Shown: positions 11,616-22,456 of the stretch, one piece after another
How the letters are laid out: every line of letters starts with the position of its first letter
How positions within the stretch are numbered: position 1 is the first letter of the stretch
Source of the DNA: Paramyrothecium sp. XJ0827
Lineage: Eukaryota > Ascomycota > Sordariomycetes > Hypocreales > Stachybotryaceae
NCBI GenBank assembly: GCA_020881915.1
Contig: JAJFPB010000005.1
Span: 558,001-622,000 of the forward strand
Reading direction: 5' to 3'
DNA length: 64,000 nucleotides
Notes under the pieces: generated by a model
Databases searched by the model: none
What the model was told of the DNA's origin: nothing
Seen by the model: the letters and a program-made list of their open reading frames with translations, nothing else
Program-made: the position numbers and the translations under genes

Positions 11616-13249
11616 CTAGTTGCCGGAAATCAGGGCCTCGACCTCGCTGGGCTCCTTGGGAGCTGTGGTCAGGTTCTCGCAGCCGGTCTTGGTAACGAGG
11701 ATGTTGTCCTCGATGCTGTGGAGAGTTAGTACCGTTTCTTGCAGAGAATCGCGGTGGACTTACCGGACGCCGCCGACGTCCCAGTACTTGGCAAGCACGG
11801 CAGCATCGATGTACTTGCTGTGCTTGGGGTCCTCCAGGTACGGATCGATGATGAACTTGCAGAAGTAGACCTGCAAACAAGAGTCAGCTGGGTTACGGGC
11901 CGCAGCAGCCGCGCAAGGGGATACGAACGCCTGGCTCGACGGTGACGACGCTGCCCGCGGGCAAGGCGCCGCGCTTCCGCAGGTAGCGGAACATCTTGTC
12001 CTCGTCGCTGTAGTTGGGGTTGCCGCCGGTGTCGTGGGTGTCCATGCCGAGGTAGTGGCCGAGGCCGTGGGGGAAGAAGGCGACGCTTGTACGGTTCTCG
12101 AAGATGTCGTCCTTGTCGCCCTTGAGGATGCCGAGCTTCAGCAGGCCGTCGATGGCGATCTTGTGGGCCAGGACGTGCACGTCGTCCCAGTTGACGCCCT
12201 CCTTGACCATGGCGGTGCAGTCCTGCTGCATCTTGTAGACGATGTCGTAGATTTCGCGCGACTCCTTGGTGAACTTGCCTGACAAGGGGAAGGTTCGGGT
12301 CTGGTCGCAAGGCATACCATTAGCTAGGCGCAATACGGCGCAATCGTGCGCAGTCACTCACAATGTCTGCAGCGTAGTTGTTCCACTCGGCGCCGGCGTC
12401 CAGCAGGAGCAGCTGCTTGTTCTGCAGGGGGGCGTCGTTGGCCACGTAGTGCAGGGTGGCGGCCGAGGTGCCGCTGGCGAAGATGGGGTGGTAGGCCATC
12501 TCCTTGGCGCCGTTGGCGACGCACACCTCGATGAAGGCGGCCTCGAGCTCGTTCTCCGTCCTGGCGGCCTTGGCCTTCTCGAGGATGCGCTGGTGCGCGA
12601 GGCCCGAGATGTAGTTGGCCTTGCGGATGAGGGCGACCTCGTACTCGTCCTTGATGGCGCGCGACACCTCGATGGACGTCTTGAGGACCTCGAGGTCGGT
12701 GCTGCCGAAGTTGAGGAAGCTGATGCTGTCCGAGACCTGGCCCGCGATGGCAAAGACGGTCGACTTGGGGTTCTCGGCGCCGAGGTGGGCGAGCGTGGGG
12801 TTGACGTCGGTGGTGAACTTGACCTCGTCCACGTCGTAGCGCTCGAGGGCCTCCTCGCGGCTGACGGGCAGCCCGGACCAGATGACGTCGTCATCGTCGA
12901 TGGGCGGGATGAAGAGGGTGGACTTGGAGGTCTTGATGTCGTAGGTGAAGTAGCAGTCGGCGAGGTTGCATCCCGTGAGGTAGTAGAAGAAGCGGCGCTG
13001 ACTGTGGACGGGGGCCGGGGTTGTTAGCGAGAAAAGACCTCGTCGTCGACGGCAGGGCTTCCGGTCCGAGACTCACCGGAAGTGCTCTGGAGAGTCGTTG
13101 TCCTCCAGCAGCTTCGTCGCGCGGGCCTCGAGGTAGAGGACGCCGGTGGCATCGGGCACCTTCTCGCGGATGAGCTGCACGACTCGCTCGGCGTGCGCCT
13201 TGCCGGGGTACTTCCCCTTGAGGACGGCCTCGAAGTCTTCGGCGACCAT
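11616..13249 (-). CDS. pepP: Xaa-Pro aminopeptidase (aminopeptidase P, M24B family)
   Basis: Five exons on the minus strand: 13249-13077, 13001-12362, 12300-11929, 11870-11764 and 11715-11616, giving 463 residues, the usual length for fungal PEPP. Introns are 75, 61, 58 and 48 nt; the third uses the weak donor GTTCGT. The enzyme removes an N-terminal residue that precedes proline, using two metal ions. The creatinase-fold ligands are all present: Asp259, Asp270, His349 (in [11 protein letters not shown]), Glu393 (VEPG) and Glu433 (IEDN). The start at 13249 is favoured because [20 protein letters not shown] is the typical cytosolic start of this family. The frame stays open to upstream ATGs at 13561 and 13552, which would add an Arg/Ser/Ala-rich, nearly acid-free extension resembling a mitochondrial presequence. 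The gene is followed at 205 nt or less of spacing by no other gene. Confidence 0.93.
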
Positions 13250-13599
13250 GTTGGAGGCTGTCGTCAGATGTCGATTGCCGCTCGGTGGTGCGCCGGGTTG
13301 TGCGGCCTGTCGCGTGCGACTGTGTCGGTCGGTGCTGGCGATGCTGTTGCTGTTGGCGATACGGGCGGGCGGCCTGAGTGACGACACGGCTCGTCGCGGT
13401 GCAGTCGCAGGGGTTGTGAACGGAGCTGTGAATGCTGCTGCCGTCGCAGGGCGTAGGCGTGAAGATGCGAGATGCGAGTGTTGCAGGAGCAGGAGACGCG
13501 GAGTCGTCGTCAGAGTTAAAATGCTGCCGCAACCACAACCACGGCCACGCATCTTCGGCATATGAATTCCGACCCGGTTTCGACCCCGCTGGAGGGGTA

Positions 13600-13621
13600 G
13601 CAGCAGCAGCAGCAGCAGCAC
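13600..13621. repeat. CAG trinucleotide run
   Basis: About seven uninterrupted CAG units. In the open frame upstream of pepP they would read as a leucine run on the minus strand, upstream of the first ATG of that frame. Confidence 0.9.
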
Positions 13622-13831
13622 CAGGACACACAGAAAAGTGAGGGAGGTAACAGACAGCTTCGTCCAAAGCCGCGAGTAGCCATTGCAAGCCAAGCCGGTA
13701 CCGGTACTAGCGGAGCCCCCAAGGATTTAGCGGGTGGGGACGGACTGGTTCTAGGGAACGGCGGCGCAAGGAATTCTCCATGGTAATCTAACCCAGCAAC
13801 TTAACGTATCGTCACGTAGCGAGCACGCAAA

Positions 13832-13876
13832 TAATGGCAATAGCAATAGCAATAGCAAGAGCAAGAGCAATGGCAA
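13832..13876. repeat. Imperfect hexanucleotide repeat (AATAGC/AAGAGC)
   Basis: About seven six-base units with A/G and A/T variation, in the intergenic DNA just downstream of the secreted-protein gene. Confidence 0.85.
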
Positions 13877-14087
13877 AGGGTCCTTTGGTGGGACCGGGAA
13901 TAACCTCGTATTGTACTCTGTAAACCTGGGGGCCTCCATCGGCCCCTGTTGTCTCCAAACCCACGACGTCGACACTAATGGCAGAAGAACTAACTTCGGA
14001 ATACCCTCACCCCCAAGAGCCAAAATGATACACGTAGAACCCTCGCCGCCTTCACACCCGGCCTTCAACCATCCCACACCATTTCCC

Positions 14088-14915
14088 TCAGAAATCAATG
14101 CGCGGCGGGTGCCCCCTCCCCGGGTAGCACCCAATCTCCTCCAGCCAGTCCACCTTGGTGCCGGGCCTCGCCCTCTCCACGGCCGCCAGCGTCGCGTTGG
14201 CCACCGACTGCCGGTTCCACGCGTTGGGCGAGCCCTTGCCCTGCCACTTGCCCAGCGTCAGCGACGCCACCGTGCCCCGCGCCGCCGAGAGGTCGTCCTG
14301 CGCGTCGAGGTCGCACCGCCGGAGCGCGACGTCCTGCCGCCTCGCCGGCCTCCCCTTGCCGTCGGTCGCGTACTTGAGGAGCATGCCCTCCAGGTGCGCG
14401 CAGAACTTGGGCAGCGCCGCGCCTCGGGTGTCGATGAAGACCCGGTACACTTGCTTCTTCTTGTCCTGCGCGAACCGGCAGCGCGCCGACACTCGGTGAT
14501 CCTTCTTCTTGCCGGTGTTGGTGACTGTGTTGGTGGCAGCGGCGGTAGAATTCGTGGTCGAGTTTCCAACCATCATCGTACCAACAGTAGCCGTCGTATT
14601 CTTCTCACCCGTGCTTGTTGCCTCTGTAGTACGGTTCGTGGCCTCGGTGGCCGGCCTTTCCGTCAAGCCGGCTGCTCGAATCCGTATCGTGTCTCCCGCC
14701 TCGATAGTCTGTTCCTCGTCCTCAAGTATTGCAGTCTCGTTGATATCCGTTCTGCCAGCAAGGCCCTGATTTGTATCTGCCGGCATGTCGGCTCGATGCT
14801 CAAGCAAACGGTCAACCGAACGAGGTGCAACTTGTCCCTTCGGCATGCCCTCTTCGGCCAGCACCAAGTGTCTGGCACCGAGGATGCACAACAGGGTTGC
14901 GATTTCGAACTTCAT
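14088..14915 (-). CDS. Secreted Ser/Thr/Asn-rich hypothetical protein
   Basis: Single exon, 275 residues. An N-terminal signal peptide is clear (MKFEIATLLCILGARHLVLA, cleavage probably after the Ala at 20). The next 110 residues are acidic and Thr/Asn-rich with several N-glycosylation sequons (NRT, NTT, NST). The C-terminal 130 residues are basic and more globular in character, with four Cys (in ARCRF, KFCAH, RRCDL and IGCYP) that could form two disulfides, and Trp-containing segments. I do not recognise a family. The signal peptide, the sustained open frame and the switch from a linker-like to a domain-like half support a real secreted or wall-associated protein. It could be a lineage-specific effector-like protein, but the sequence does not show that. 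Confidence 0.7.
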   Translation of the reverse strand: MKFEIATLLCILGARHLVLAEEGMPKGQVAPRSVDRLLEHRADMPADTNQGLAGRTDINETAILEDEEQTIEAGDTIRIRAAGLTERPATEATNRTTEATSTGEKNTTATVGTMMVGNSTTNSTAAATNTVTNTGKKKDHRVSARCRFAQDKKKQVYRVFIDTRGAALPKFCAHLEGMLLKYATDGKGRPARRQDVALRRCDLDAQDDLSAARGTVASLTLGKWQGKGSPNAWNRQSVANATLAAVERARPGTKVDWLEEIGCYPGRGHPPRIDF

Positions 14916-16614
14916 CGCTGCTTTCCGTACTCTGGCTGTCAGCTTGGTCTTTCATCCGGGCTGGCTTCAGGCTGTGGACTTCGGTCTGTACGCTTCGAGT
15001 TGTGTTGATATGTCGCATAGTAACTTAGCCCATGATGACGAAGTCAAGATTTTCAAGTTCAAACTTTGCCGTCGCCACAGTAAGAAGCGCAAAACAACTT
15101 CAGAGCACGGAGCACGTTTTGTGTTTACCCTGCGTGGGCGCGTCTGCATCTCTGAAGCTAGATCAGCTTCGCCGTCACGAGACAACCTGCCGGGCAGTAG
15201 TTGGACGCTTGAACAGCATCTCGCTACATTCATATTGGCTACATCTCCTGCCAACCGGCAAGTTGTCTAGAAGGGTTTCAAGTTACCTAAACGCTATTGG
15301 GCGAGATTGCAAAGGCGTTCGTTGCACTCAGAGGTGCGCGTTCGTCCGAACCTTTAGCAACGTGCCTCAGAAACCGCTCACTGCTCATGCTCAACTTGCT
15401 CCTATGCTTCAACTGTTGCCAGAGGTCCTTCACCACTTGCTTTCATTAATGAAGCGTGATATTACGAGTGATGACGCCTCCGCCAGGTACTAGTTTGGCT
15501 CTCCTTGGGGCATATGAGCTACACTCAAAAACTCACAAATACATTCATGTGTTGACAGAAACACCAAGCCCGCATCTCCCTATACTACGATACCTACGGG
15601 CTTGCTAAACCCGTTCAGTCGGTGAGTTATGCTTCCAAGTCAGATCTGGTTCTCATCCCAAGTGCCCAGAGCACGGCATTCCTGATCCGGCTCCCACTGC
15701 GGCAGGACAGTCGAGAATGCCTCACCGACCAGCACCTCCTCAGGTCCCCCTTCACGTTTCGCCCAGTCGGCTCACACCCCCAAGCCCTGGCTTCGCCCCG
15801 CAGCACATCATCATGGCCGCGGATCGCCCAGCCGTACCCGTACACTGAGGTCAGGCAACCATCGGGCAGATGCGTAATTTGTTGGCAAAGTCTCAGCCCA
15901 TGACGAAACTGTGCATCGTCCTGGGCGGGAAACATTGGCCATGGCCACGGATCGACAACCTGCAAGCTACACCGAGGGCACGCAACAGCGCCCTCGCGAC
16001 GTCACTCGTGAAAACCTGGATCTCATCCGACCGCCTCCCCTCGAGTCACAGCCTCAGCCGAACGGAAGCCAAGAAAGAAAAAAAAGAAAAAAAAAGAACC
16101 CCGGCATGAGCATTTTGTCACGGCAGATGGCCGCGTGCGAATCACGGTATGCCATCTTTGAGCGGACCCCCACTGGGTCGGGAAAAGAAAAGCCAGGGCT
16201 TGTCTTATACGCGGATGTGATCTGCAGTATTGGATCGTGGAAGGCTCAGAGCATCCGCTCGTTTAGCCATATCCAGATCGAGCATCTACCTCAACTCCCT
16301 TTTCTAGCTGCAGCGGCTGCACAAACAAACTTCCTGCAAAGATTAGCTTGGCACCCTCGCTTACCTGCTCTGCATTGGCCCGTGTCTGCTCCGCGTCCCG
16401 GTCTCGATGGAACCGTAAAAAAGCCCATGTTTTCTTATTGTCCTGCTATTCCACCCTTGTCTGCTACAAGCCTGCATTGGCCACCATCCCCAAGCGCCAG
16501 CCTTTCTGTGCCTCCGGCTTCTTGAAGCACCAGCAACCTCCCATATCCGTCGTCGGGCTTACAACCTTGCTGGATGTTTTCTTTTATTTTGACCTCCTCC
16601 TGCCCAAGCGAGGC

Positions 16615-16630
16615 CCCGAAATATTTCGGG
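16615..16630. repeat. 16-bp perfect palindrome
   Basis: CCCGAAATATTTCGGG, perfectly self-complementary with no spacer. A dimeric regulator site is possible, but a single copy in gene-free DNA gives no functional support. Confidence 0.6.
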
Positions 16631-18822
16631 CCCTATTAGAAGAATGCTAATGCATGCAACCTTTACGGGAGCGTTGCCGCGACCGCCTCTCAGTGCCGTG
16701 GCTTCGACGTATCGCCTTGAAGCTGGATCCAAGGCGCCGCTGTGGTTGTCGTTAGCCCGCCATGTTGAGTTTAGCCTCGCATGCATCTTGTGGTCCTTTG
16801 TAGACAATGGCTTGCTGCAACTTGCTTGTTCCTCAGTCTTGTTGCCGAGGGCTGCCCCATGGACCTGGAGTTGCCCAGCTTCACGGCATATCATGGTGGG
16901 CCAGGATAGAACCCAGTTGACAGACACATAGCCTGTAGCTGCAATTCTCACCACGGAGATCTTTCCGTAGCCAATACACTGATTACGAGGGTCAAGAGGG
17001 TCGCTCGCTTCTTGAATGTTAGCAATTTCAGCATTCAACCCGCCTAGATATGGCACAGTCAAAACGCCCTCTCGCAAGCAGAATTTCCATCACGCAAAGC
17101 AGTGAGAGTCGATATGGGAACCGGCAAGCTTTCCAGGATGCGAATTAAGAAAATTCCGTGACCAGGGTCAGAACAGAGTCCTGAACGGTTAAACCACATC
17201 CCCGCATGGACGTTGGCACCCCCAACCCGCCCGATTCGGCCGGGGAGGGCGGGAGATGTGGCGCCCTTTGGGGGCCAGACACGGTGCTTTGAGTGCGGCT
17301 TGACTGCCGTCGAAGGAGCTTAGACCTGGCAGAGCCCATCTCCCATGCATCCCCGCAGCGCTGCCCTCACCCGGACGTCAATAAAGCGGAGATAGCCCCG
17401 ATACCGTCATTCTCGGGGGCACTCGCCCATTGCCTTGGCCTGTTCTCCACATCCCCACGACATAGGCGGTGGCTGCTTACAGCCATCTCAGGCGCCGTAA
17501 GAAGAAAATCGTGGTCCGGGTGGCTGGCTAGCCGAAATGGAGTGTGAAACACCGTGGTCCCGGATCAATGTATTGCTTGGACTTGGCCCACGGACCTCAG
17601 CCCTGTAACCAGTGAGCGGCAGAGTCTTTCCCATCCTCATTCGCACACAGCCCGTCCGCCTGCTGCAGATTGCCACCTCTTTCGGGGCGTCCTTCCCACC
17701 ATAACATGAACAAGCGGTCGCAGAAAGCCTCCCAGTCTAATGCACAAGCAGAAGGGACTTTTCACTCACGTCCAGGTGGGCGGGGGAAGCAAGGATACCA
17801 TTCAATGCAATCATCCGTTCGCGGTGCTGGGTCGAAGTGCCGAGACACCAGAACCACACCTATTTCTCTCAATGGAGAGCCCGCACACAACTCCAATCCC
17901 GCCCATGTAATGATTACTGATTAGATGGTTACGGGCACGCCCCTGGGACCGGTTGCCGGGAATTCGGACCACTCGACCCTGTGCCAGTGAACTTGATATC
18001 ATCCGCAATGGTGGATCGTGTGGGCTGGGAGCACTGGCCAACGGCTGCGGTCTCATTGCTTTTTCCTACAAATTGGGCGTCGTCTCTCTTGACACGGGTG
18101 AAGGTCTCACAGTCGACGAGCGACTCGGCAAGTCCCATCTATCTAACTCATTAGAGAAACGGCGGTCACTGCCATTTTCAAAGATGATGTTGGTTCCTGT
18201 TTAAAAAGGTCTTCGATGAGCGGCATTCGTGTTGGCTCCCTTCAGTTCTCGTCCGGCTCTTCTCCCACGGGTTTACAATGGTAGAAGTTTGGAGGAGGGC
18301 TCCGCCTGAACGTATCGTCGACGCCGTTGGTCGATCGGTGACGCGCACCTTTCTTCTTAACCTGCACGGGCTTGCCCAGGTCTCAGCCTGTCGGGTCTGC
18401 ACAGCGCGAGCTCAGATCCGAGATTGTCATCCTCGTCCCCGCCAGCCAATGCTCGAGGGGCCAGACGTGTGTGAGCGGCTTATGCACTTCCCCCACCTTT
18501 GCTCCCCCTTCACCAGTCTCCGGCCGTGACTGTGTGTCTTCCTGAACGAACACTGCTCGAGGGACCATCTCGCAAACTTCTCAAGGCGGTAGGGCCGCGG
18601 CCGCACCAATAGTCTAGGTGTGTATCGATTCCCGTGAGGGGTGGAGGGGGGAACAGGCCTCCGAGCCTTCTTTTCCAAAACGTGAAACCGGTCACTGGAA
18701 GAAAGCCTGCGAAGGGTACCATTCACTACAGCGGCGTGCTTGCTTGCTTGTCTGCTTGTTTGCTTGCTCGAGAGCTGAAGAGATGCAGAGGCTCCTGTGA
18801 CAGTTGTATGGAGCCTGACGAC

Positions 18823-18828
18823 TATAAG
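18823..18828 (+). promoter_or_regulatory. TATA-like element before the velvet gene
   Basis: TATAAG about 119 nt upstream of the ATG at 18947, a plausible distance for a fungal TATA box with a leader of some 85 nt. Confidence 0.4.
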
Positions 18829-18946
18829 TAGCGGCCGACAAGCCTTCTACAATCGTGCCATTGCCAAAGCAATTCAGAGAGCTCCAGAGCAGCAATTATT
18901 TACACCACTGCATCTCTTCGTTCTCCTCAAACAGAACTTTCTCACG

Positions 18947-19472
18947 ATGGCTCAAGCATCTATTGCCGTGCAGCCTCCAGCTTGGATCCAAGCGGAGACG
19001 TCCTTATATCCACACGTCATTGGCAAGCTGACGGTTCGCCCGGCCGATCCGTCGGTTTACTACTTCGCCATGGCTTCGCTCCTTGATACTCAGGGGAACC
19101 ACTTCGACGGCGGCCTGAACGGCATCACCACAGTCACTGGAGCAAGCCTCGACAGCTCTGACTCCAATGAGACAGTTGTGTTTCCCTTCTTTGACGCGTC
19201 CGTCCATGAAGCTGGCAACTTCAGTGTCCGTCTTGATATCTACAAGATCTCCTATGGACAGCCTGATGGCGCCTCCCTAGTTGCACAGGTTCAAACCGAA
19301 GCCTTTGGGGTTTCTAAGCCTCCAGTGCCTCCATATATCCCAAGTAAGCTATCAGCGTCGGGTCAATGTTATTGGTTTGGCGCTAACCATATCCCCAGGC
19401 TCCGAGGAGCGCAAGTTCATCAGGAAGCTTCGCGATGCCGGCATCAGCCCTCCTACATCCTCTGATGAATGA
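18947..19472 (+). CDS. Small single-domain velvet family protein
   Basis: Two exons, 18947-19343 and 19399-19472, joined in phase 1 (donor GTAAGC, acceptor CCCCAG), give 156 residues. The whole protein corresponds to one velvet domain: N-terminal SIAVQPPAWIQAE (the family's Q-P-P strand), then YYFAMASLLDTQG and NGITTVTGASL, the F-x-F-x-D-x-x-V-H-E-A-G-x-F block (about 80-95), and a C-terminal FIRKLRDAGI that matches the end of the domain (R-x-F-A-x-Q-G-x-x-I in VosA/VelB). Velvet proteins (VeA, VelB, VelC, VosA) are NF-kB-like regulators linking development with secondary metabolism; they bind DNA or pair with each other. Here the usual long C-terminal extension, PEST region and nuclear-localisation signals are absent. 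It may act only as a dimer partner or be a diverged paralogue. Alternative: a truncated copy of a longer gene, though start, intron and stop all look intact. Confidence 0.78.
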
Positions 19473-22456
19473 GCTGCTATCGGCAAGGCTGTGAGGTCAT
19501 TTGGGGACTCGCTGAGCCAGCCAGATAATGATGCGGTCTGGACTTGGTTCGAGCGGTAGGGAGTCGCCACTGGAGTCGGCGATAGGAAGGGTTCCACGTC
19601 TGCATGTTCTGTTTGTTGATGATGATTGCTTGCTTTTCTTTTTTTCTTTTTGCTTTAGTCGAGTTCGCTTTCGGTGAGCAGGAAGATGGTTGGTTTCTTA
19701 TTGGTACTTCTTTTTCCTCGGGACAGGTATTTCACGACGGAGTCTGGTCTTCCTACACTAGCACACTCATGATAATGAATCAGTGTGTTTGAATTCTTGT
19801 CCTTCCACACGCTCGTTCCGCACAAGCTGTAGCTGGGGAACACTGCGCTATCCCCTACAGAAGTAATGTGAGTGCAGACCCGGGTAGCGAGGAAGCATAT
19901 TGGCCAGAATAGCCTATCCAGATCCTGTAAGTGAAGGTGGGAAATTACCCCAGAAGGGGCAGCGCGTGGCTAACTTGAAAATGGAAAATGACATCAGGGG
20001 TTTGTTAAGCACCCCGATACATCCAGGTCCTGAGAATGCCAATCACTTAGACCCAATCAAGAAACAGGTCTGTCGCTCACTTCCTCGCTCATTGGCGCAG
20101 CGAAGCCGGCTGCGAATTGCTGGGTTGTTCCCACCGACCACTGAAGCCTCCTACGGGCAAGGATCTTCACTAATGCAGAGCCTGGCTGCCGCGCGTGACG
20201 GTGCTGCCGGCGGCCGTCCAACCGCCAAAAAGTGATAAATCAAGTTTTGCTGCTGTGGGCGGTGGATGCAACAGTGGGCGTGGGGAGCGAGAGGTGCGGA
20301 TGCTGATTGATAAGTGCTTGTCCACGGGAGGTGCTCTTGGCGTTTTTGAAATGCAATACTGGCGCCATTAATGGCCAAACTCGTGTCATGAGCGGCGAGC
20401 TTCCAACGGTTCCCACTGCGGTCGCGGCCTTACTATCTGTTAGCCCCATGCAGGTCTACTACTGGGTCGTGATCCCTGTCAGGGATCGCGTTTGGTTTGC
20501 GACTTGGAGCACGATAAAGTGCCCTTTGAATTTTTTGGAGATTATTTCGTAGATTCCGATAGCAATCTTTAGGGAAACGGCGAGTTGGACCCTGAACGAT
20601 GGGGCCCATTGGGTCTAGGCCCTGCCGTTGTGGTGGTCGATCAATAACTCTTGAACCAATTGAATGCAGTTTCGAATCGTTCTCGAACGGTCCGACCGAG
20701 TTCCTGGATCTCGATGCTTAGTTATCAGTCGTCTAGGACCAACGCCTGCATTGCTTGAAATCCCCCCCGGTCGACCAGTACATCTGGTTCGCGATTTCAA
20801 CCACCACTTTTCACCGCTGCGGAGCTGGTGCTCAGGGTGCTTGGCGGATCCAGGAACCCGGTCCATGCCACGGCTGAAAGGACGCAAACCGAATTGGGTA
20901 ATCGACCCGTTCCGTGCTTACACAAATTGGCATTTGCCGGTTTGCTGCCTTTCGAGCTGGTGCTGGAGCAACGAATCCTTGGAATCCTTCTGCCCTCCCT
21001 GAATCCTCACGTTCCACTCGGTACCACATTTTCAAGCTGCACTGCTAAAGCAAAGTCTTGGCTCTGCCTTCGGACACACCACGAGACCATGCCAAGCAAA
21101 CAGCCTCAAACAAATAGCCCGGATGGTCAATCTATCCGAAGCCGTAGGCCTGTTGACTTGCCAGATTGGCCTCTGAACGGCCACGATCTGAGAGTAAGTA
21201 CCCGCTCTTTGAGATCGATTGAAATGTGAGCCATCGGCCTGCATATCGAAGCACCTGCGGCTTCGTGCCCGGGGAGACCCTGCACAAGGGTCTGTCTTGT
21301 CTGGATAGATGCTTCGGGTTCTCAGCCCACGTTGAGCCAATGGCTGGACCAACCCAAAGGCACAGCTGTGGCTTCCGGTTCATACCAATGGACATTGCCA
21401 AAATGCTTTCCAGCACACCGGAGAAATGGCTCCTAGGATCGAGACGGGAAGATGCAGATAGCCCCCGTGGCGACGAGGCTTTTTGCTGCAAGGTAGCTGC
21501 TGCAAGGTAGCAGCGCAGGGAGCAATTCTGCCTATCTTACACAAACTTGTGCCGAGTACAGAGATTTTCTTTACGTGATGTTGCTTCCACAGCGTCTCTA
21601 TCACTGTGATTGCCCCCACGCTCCTGCTGAGATGCCGCTCGGCATGGCACAGGTTTGGTTGCAAACTGTGATTGTGATGGCAATGGGGATATGCAGGACA
21701 GTGACACTGGAATTAAAATGGATCCGGAACCCGTCCCGGCGAATGAGACGAGAGAATCCGTCACATAGCATGGGCGGGCAAACAGGAAGGTCTCGACGGA
21801 TCTCGCGCCTCGGGAACTGACTACCATCGTGAACTGCACAGGTCAGCTATCCCCAAAAATCGGAAAGTAGACATGTATTTCCTCCTGCACATCAGATTGC
21901 TTGGTATAGGAGCATTATCCACATACTGTGCCAGGTCCATATCATCCTCTGTACTGCAGGTCCTCAGGGCACTCCACAGGAAGCACACCACGGATGTCGG
22001 GGCCGCTGCGTGGCGATAAACCCCTGTAGATAGATCGTGAGACCCATTTCGAAAAGCAATGATGGATTTCTGATCAAACTTAATGGCATTGGTCGACTAG
22101 GGAGGCGAAAATTGCGATCGAGATCAAAACCGGATGATTTATCAAGATAGGAATGCTGGACGAAGGCACAGTGCCTATCACTTACCTTGCCTCAGACCAA
22201 GGTCACGTGAACCTTACGTCCACTACCTTTGCTCTAACACGACACCGCGGCTTACATCGGATTTTCTGTTAGGGCCTTAGTACACTCCCACACCAGCCAA
22301 AATTCTCGCGATCCCCTCATGAGGCGACACAAGACCATGCTGAGTGTGTTCTGAGTGCCCCGGCTAAGACACAGGTATCGCGATTCGAGAGGTGATCTCA
22401 GACCGCCAATTTTGGCTCAACGCAGAGGCACGGTGCATTTTTTCTAAGCTCTCACG
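19473..22456. other. Intergenic, no supported gene
   Basis: About 3 kb between the velvet gene and the CCDC25 homologue. Frames up to about 130 residues occur (for example 20828-21229 plus) but lack coding character. A direct repeat of GCTGCAAGGTAG is seen at about 21486-21508. A CACGTG E-box lies at about 22204-22209 in the promoter side of the CCDC25 homologue. Confidence 0.5.

Larger units (their letters stand above)
13250..14087. other. Promoter side of pepP, with simple repeats
   Basis: No separate gene is supported. The part next to pepP (13250-13561) is open in the pepP frame and may be either leader or a presequence. It also contains a CAG run (13600-13621), a GGTACC palindrome followed by GGTACT (13697-13708), and an imperfect hexanucleotide repeat (13832-13876). 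The remaining 200 bp before 14088 should be the 3' UTR of the next minus-strand gene. Confidence 0.5.
14916..18946. other. Intergenic, no supported gene
   Basis: About 4 kb. All frames are short and lack family features. A minus-strand frame at 15627-15965 and another at 16559-17077 were examined and look like chance. A perfect 16-bp palindrome lies at 16615-16630, and a TGCTT-type pentanucleotide run at about 18737-18768. The last 150 bp is the promoter of the velvet gene. Confidence 0.5.
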
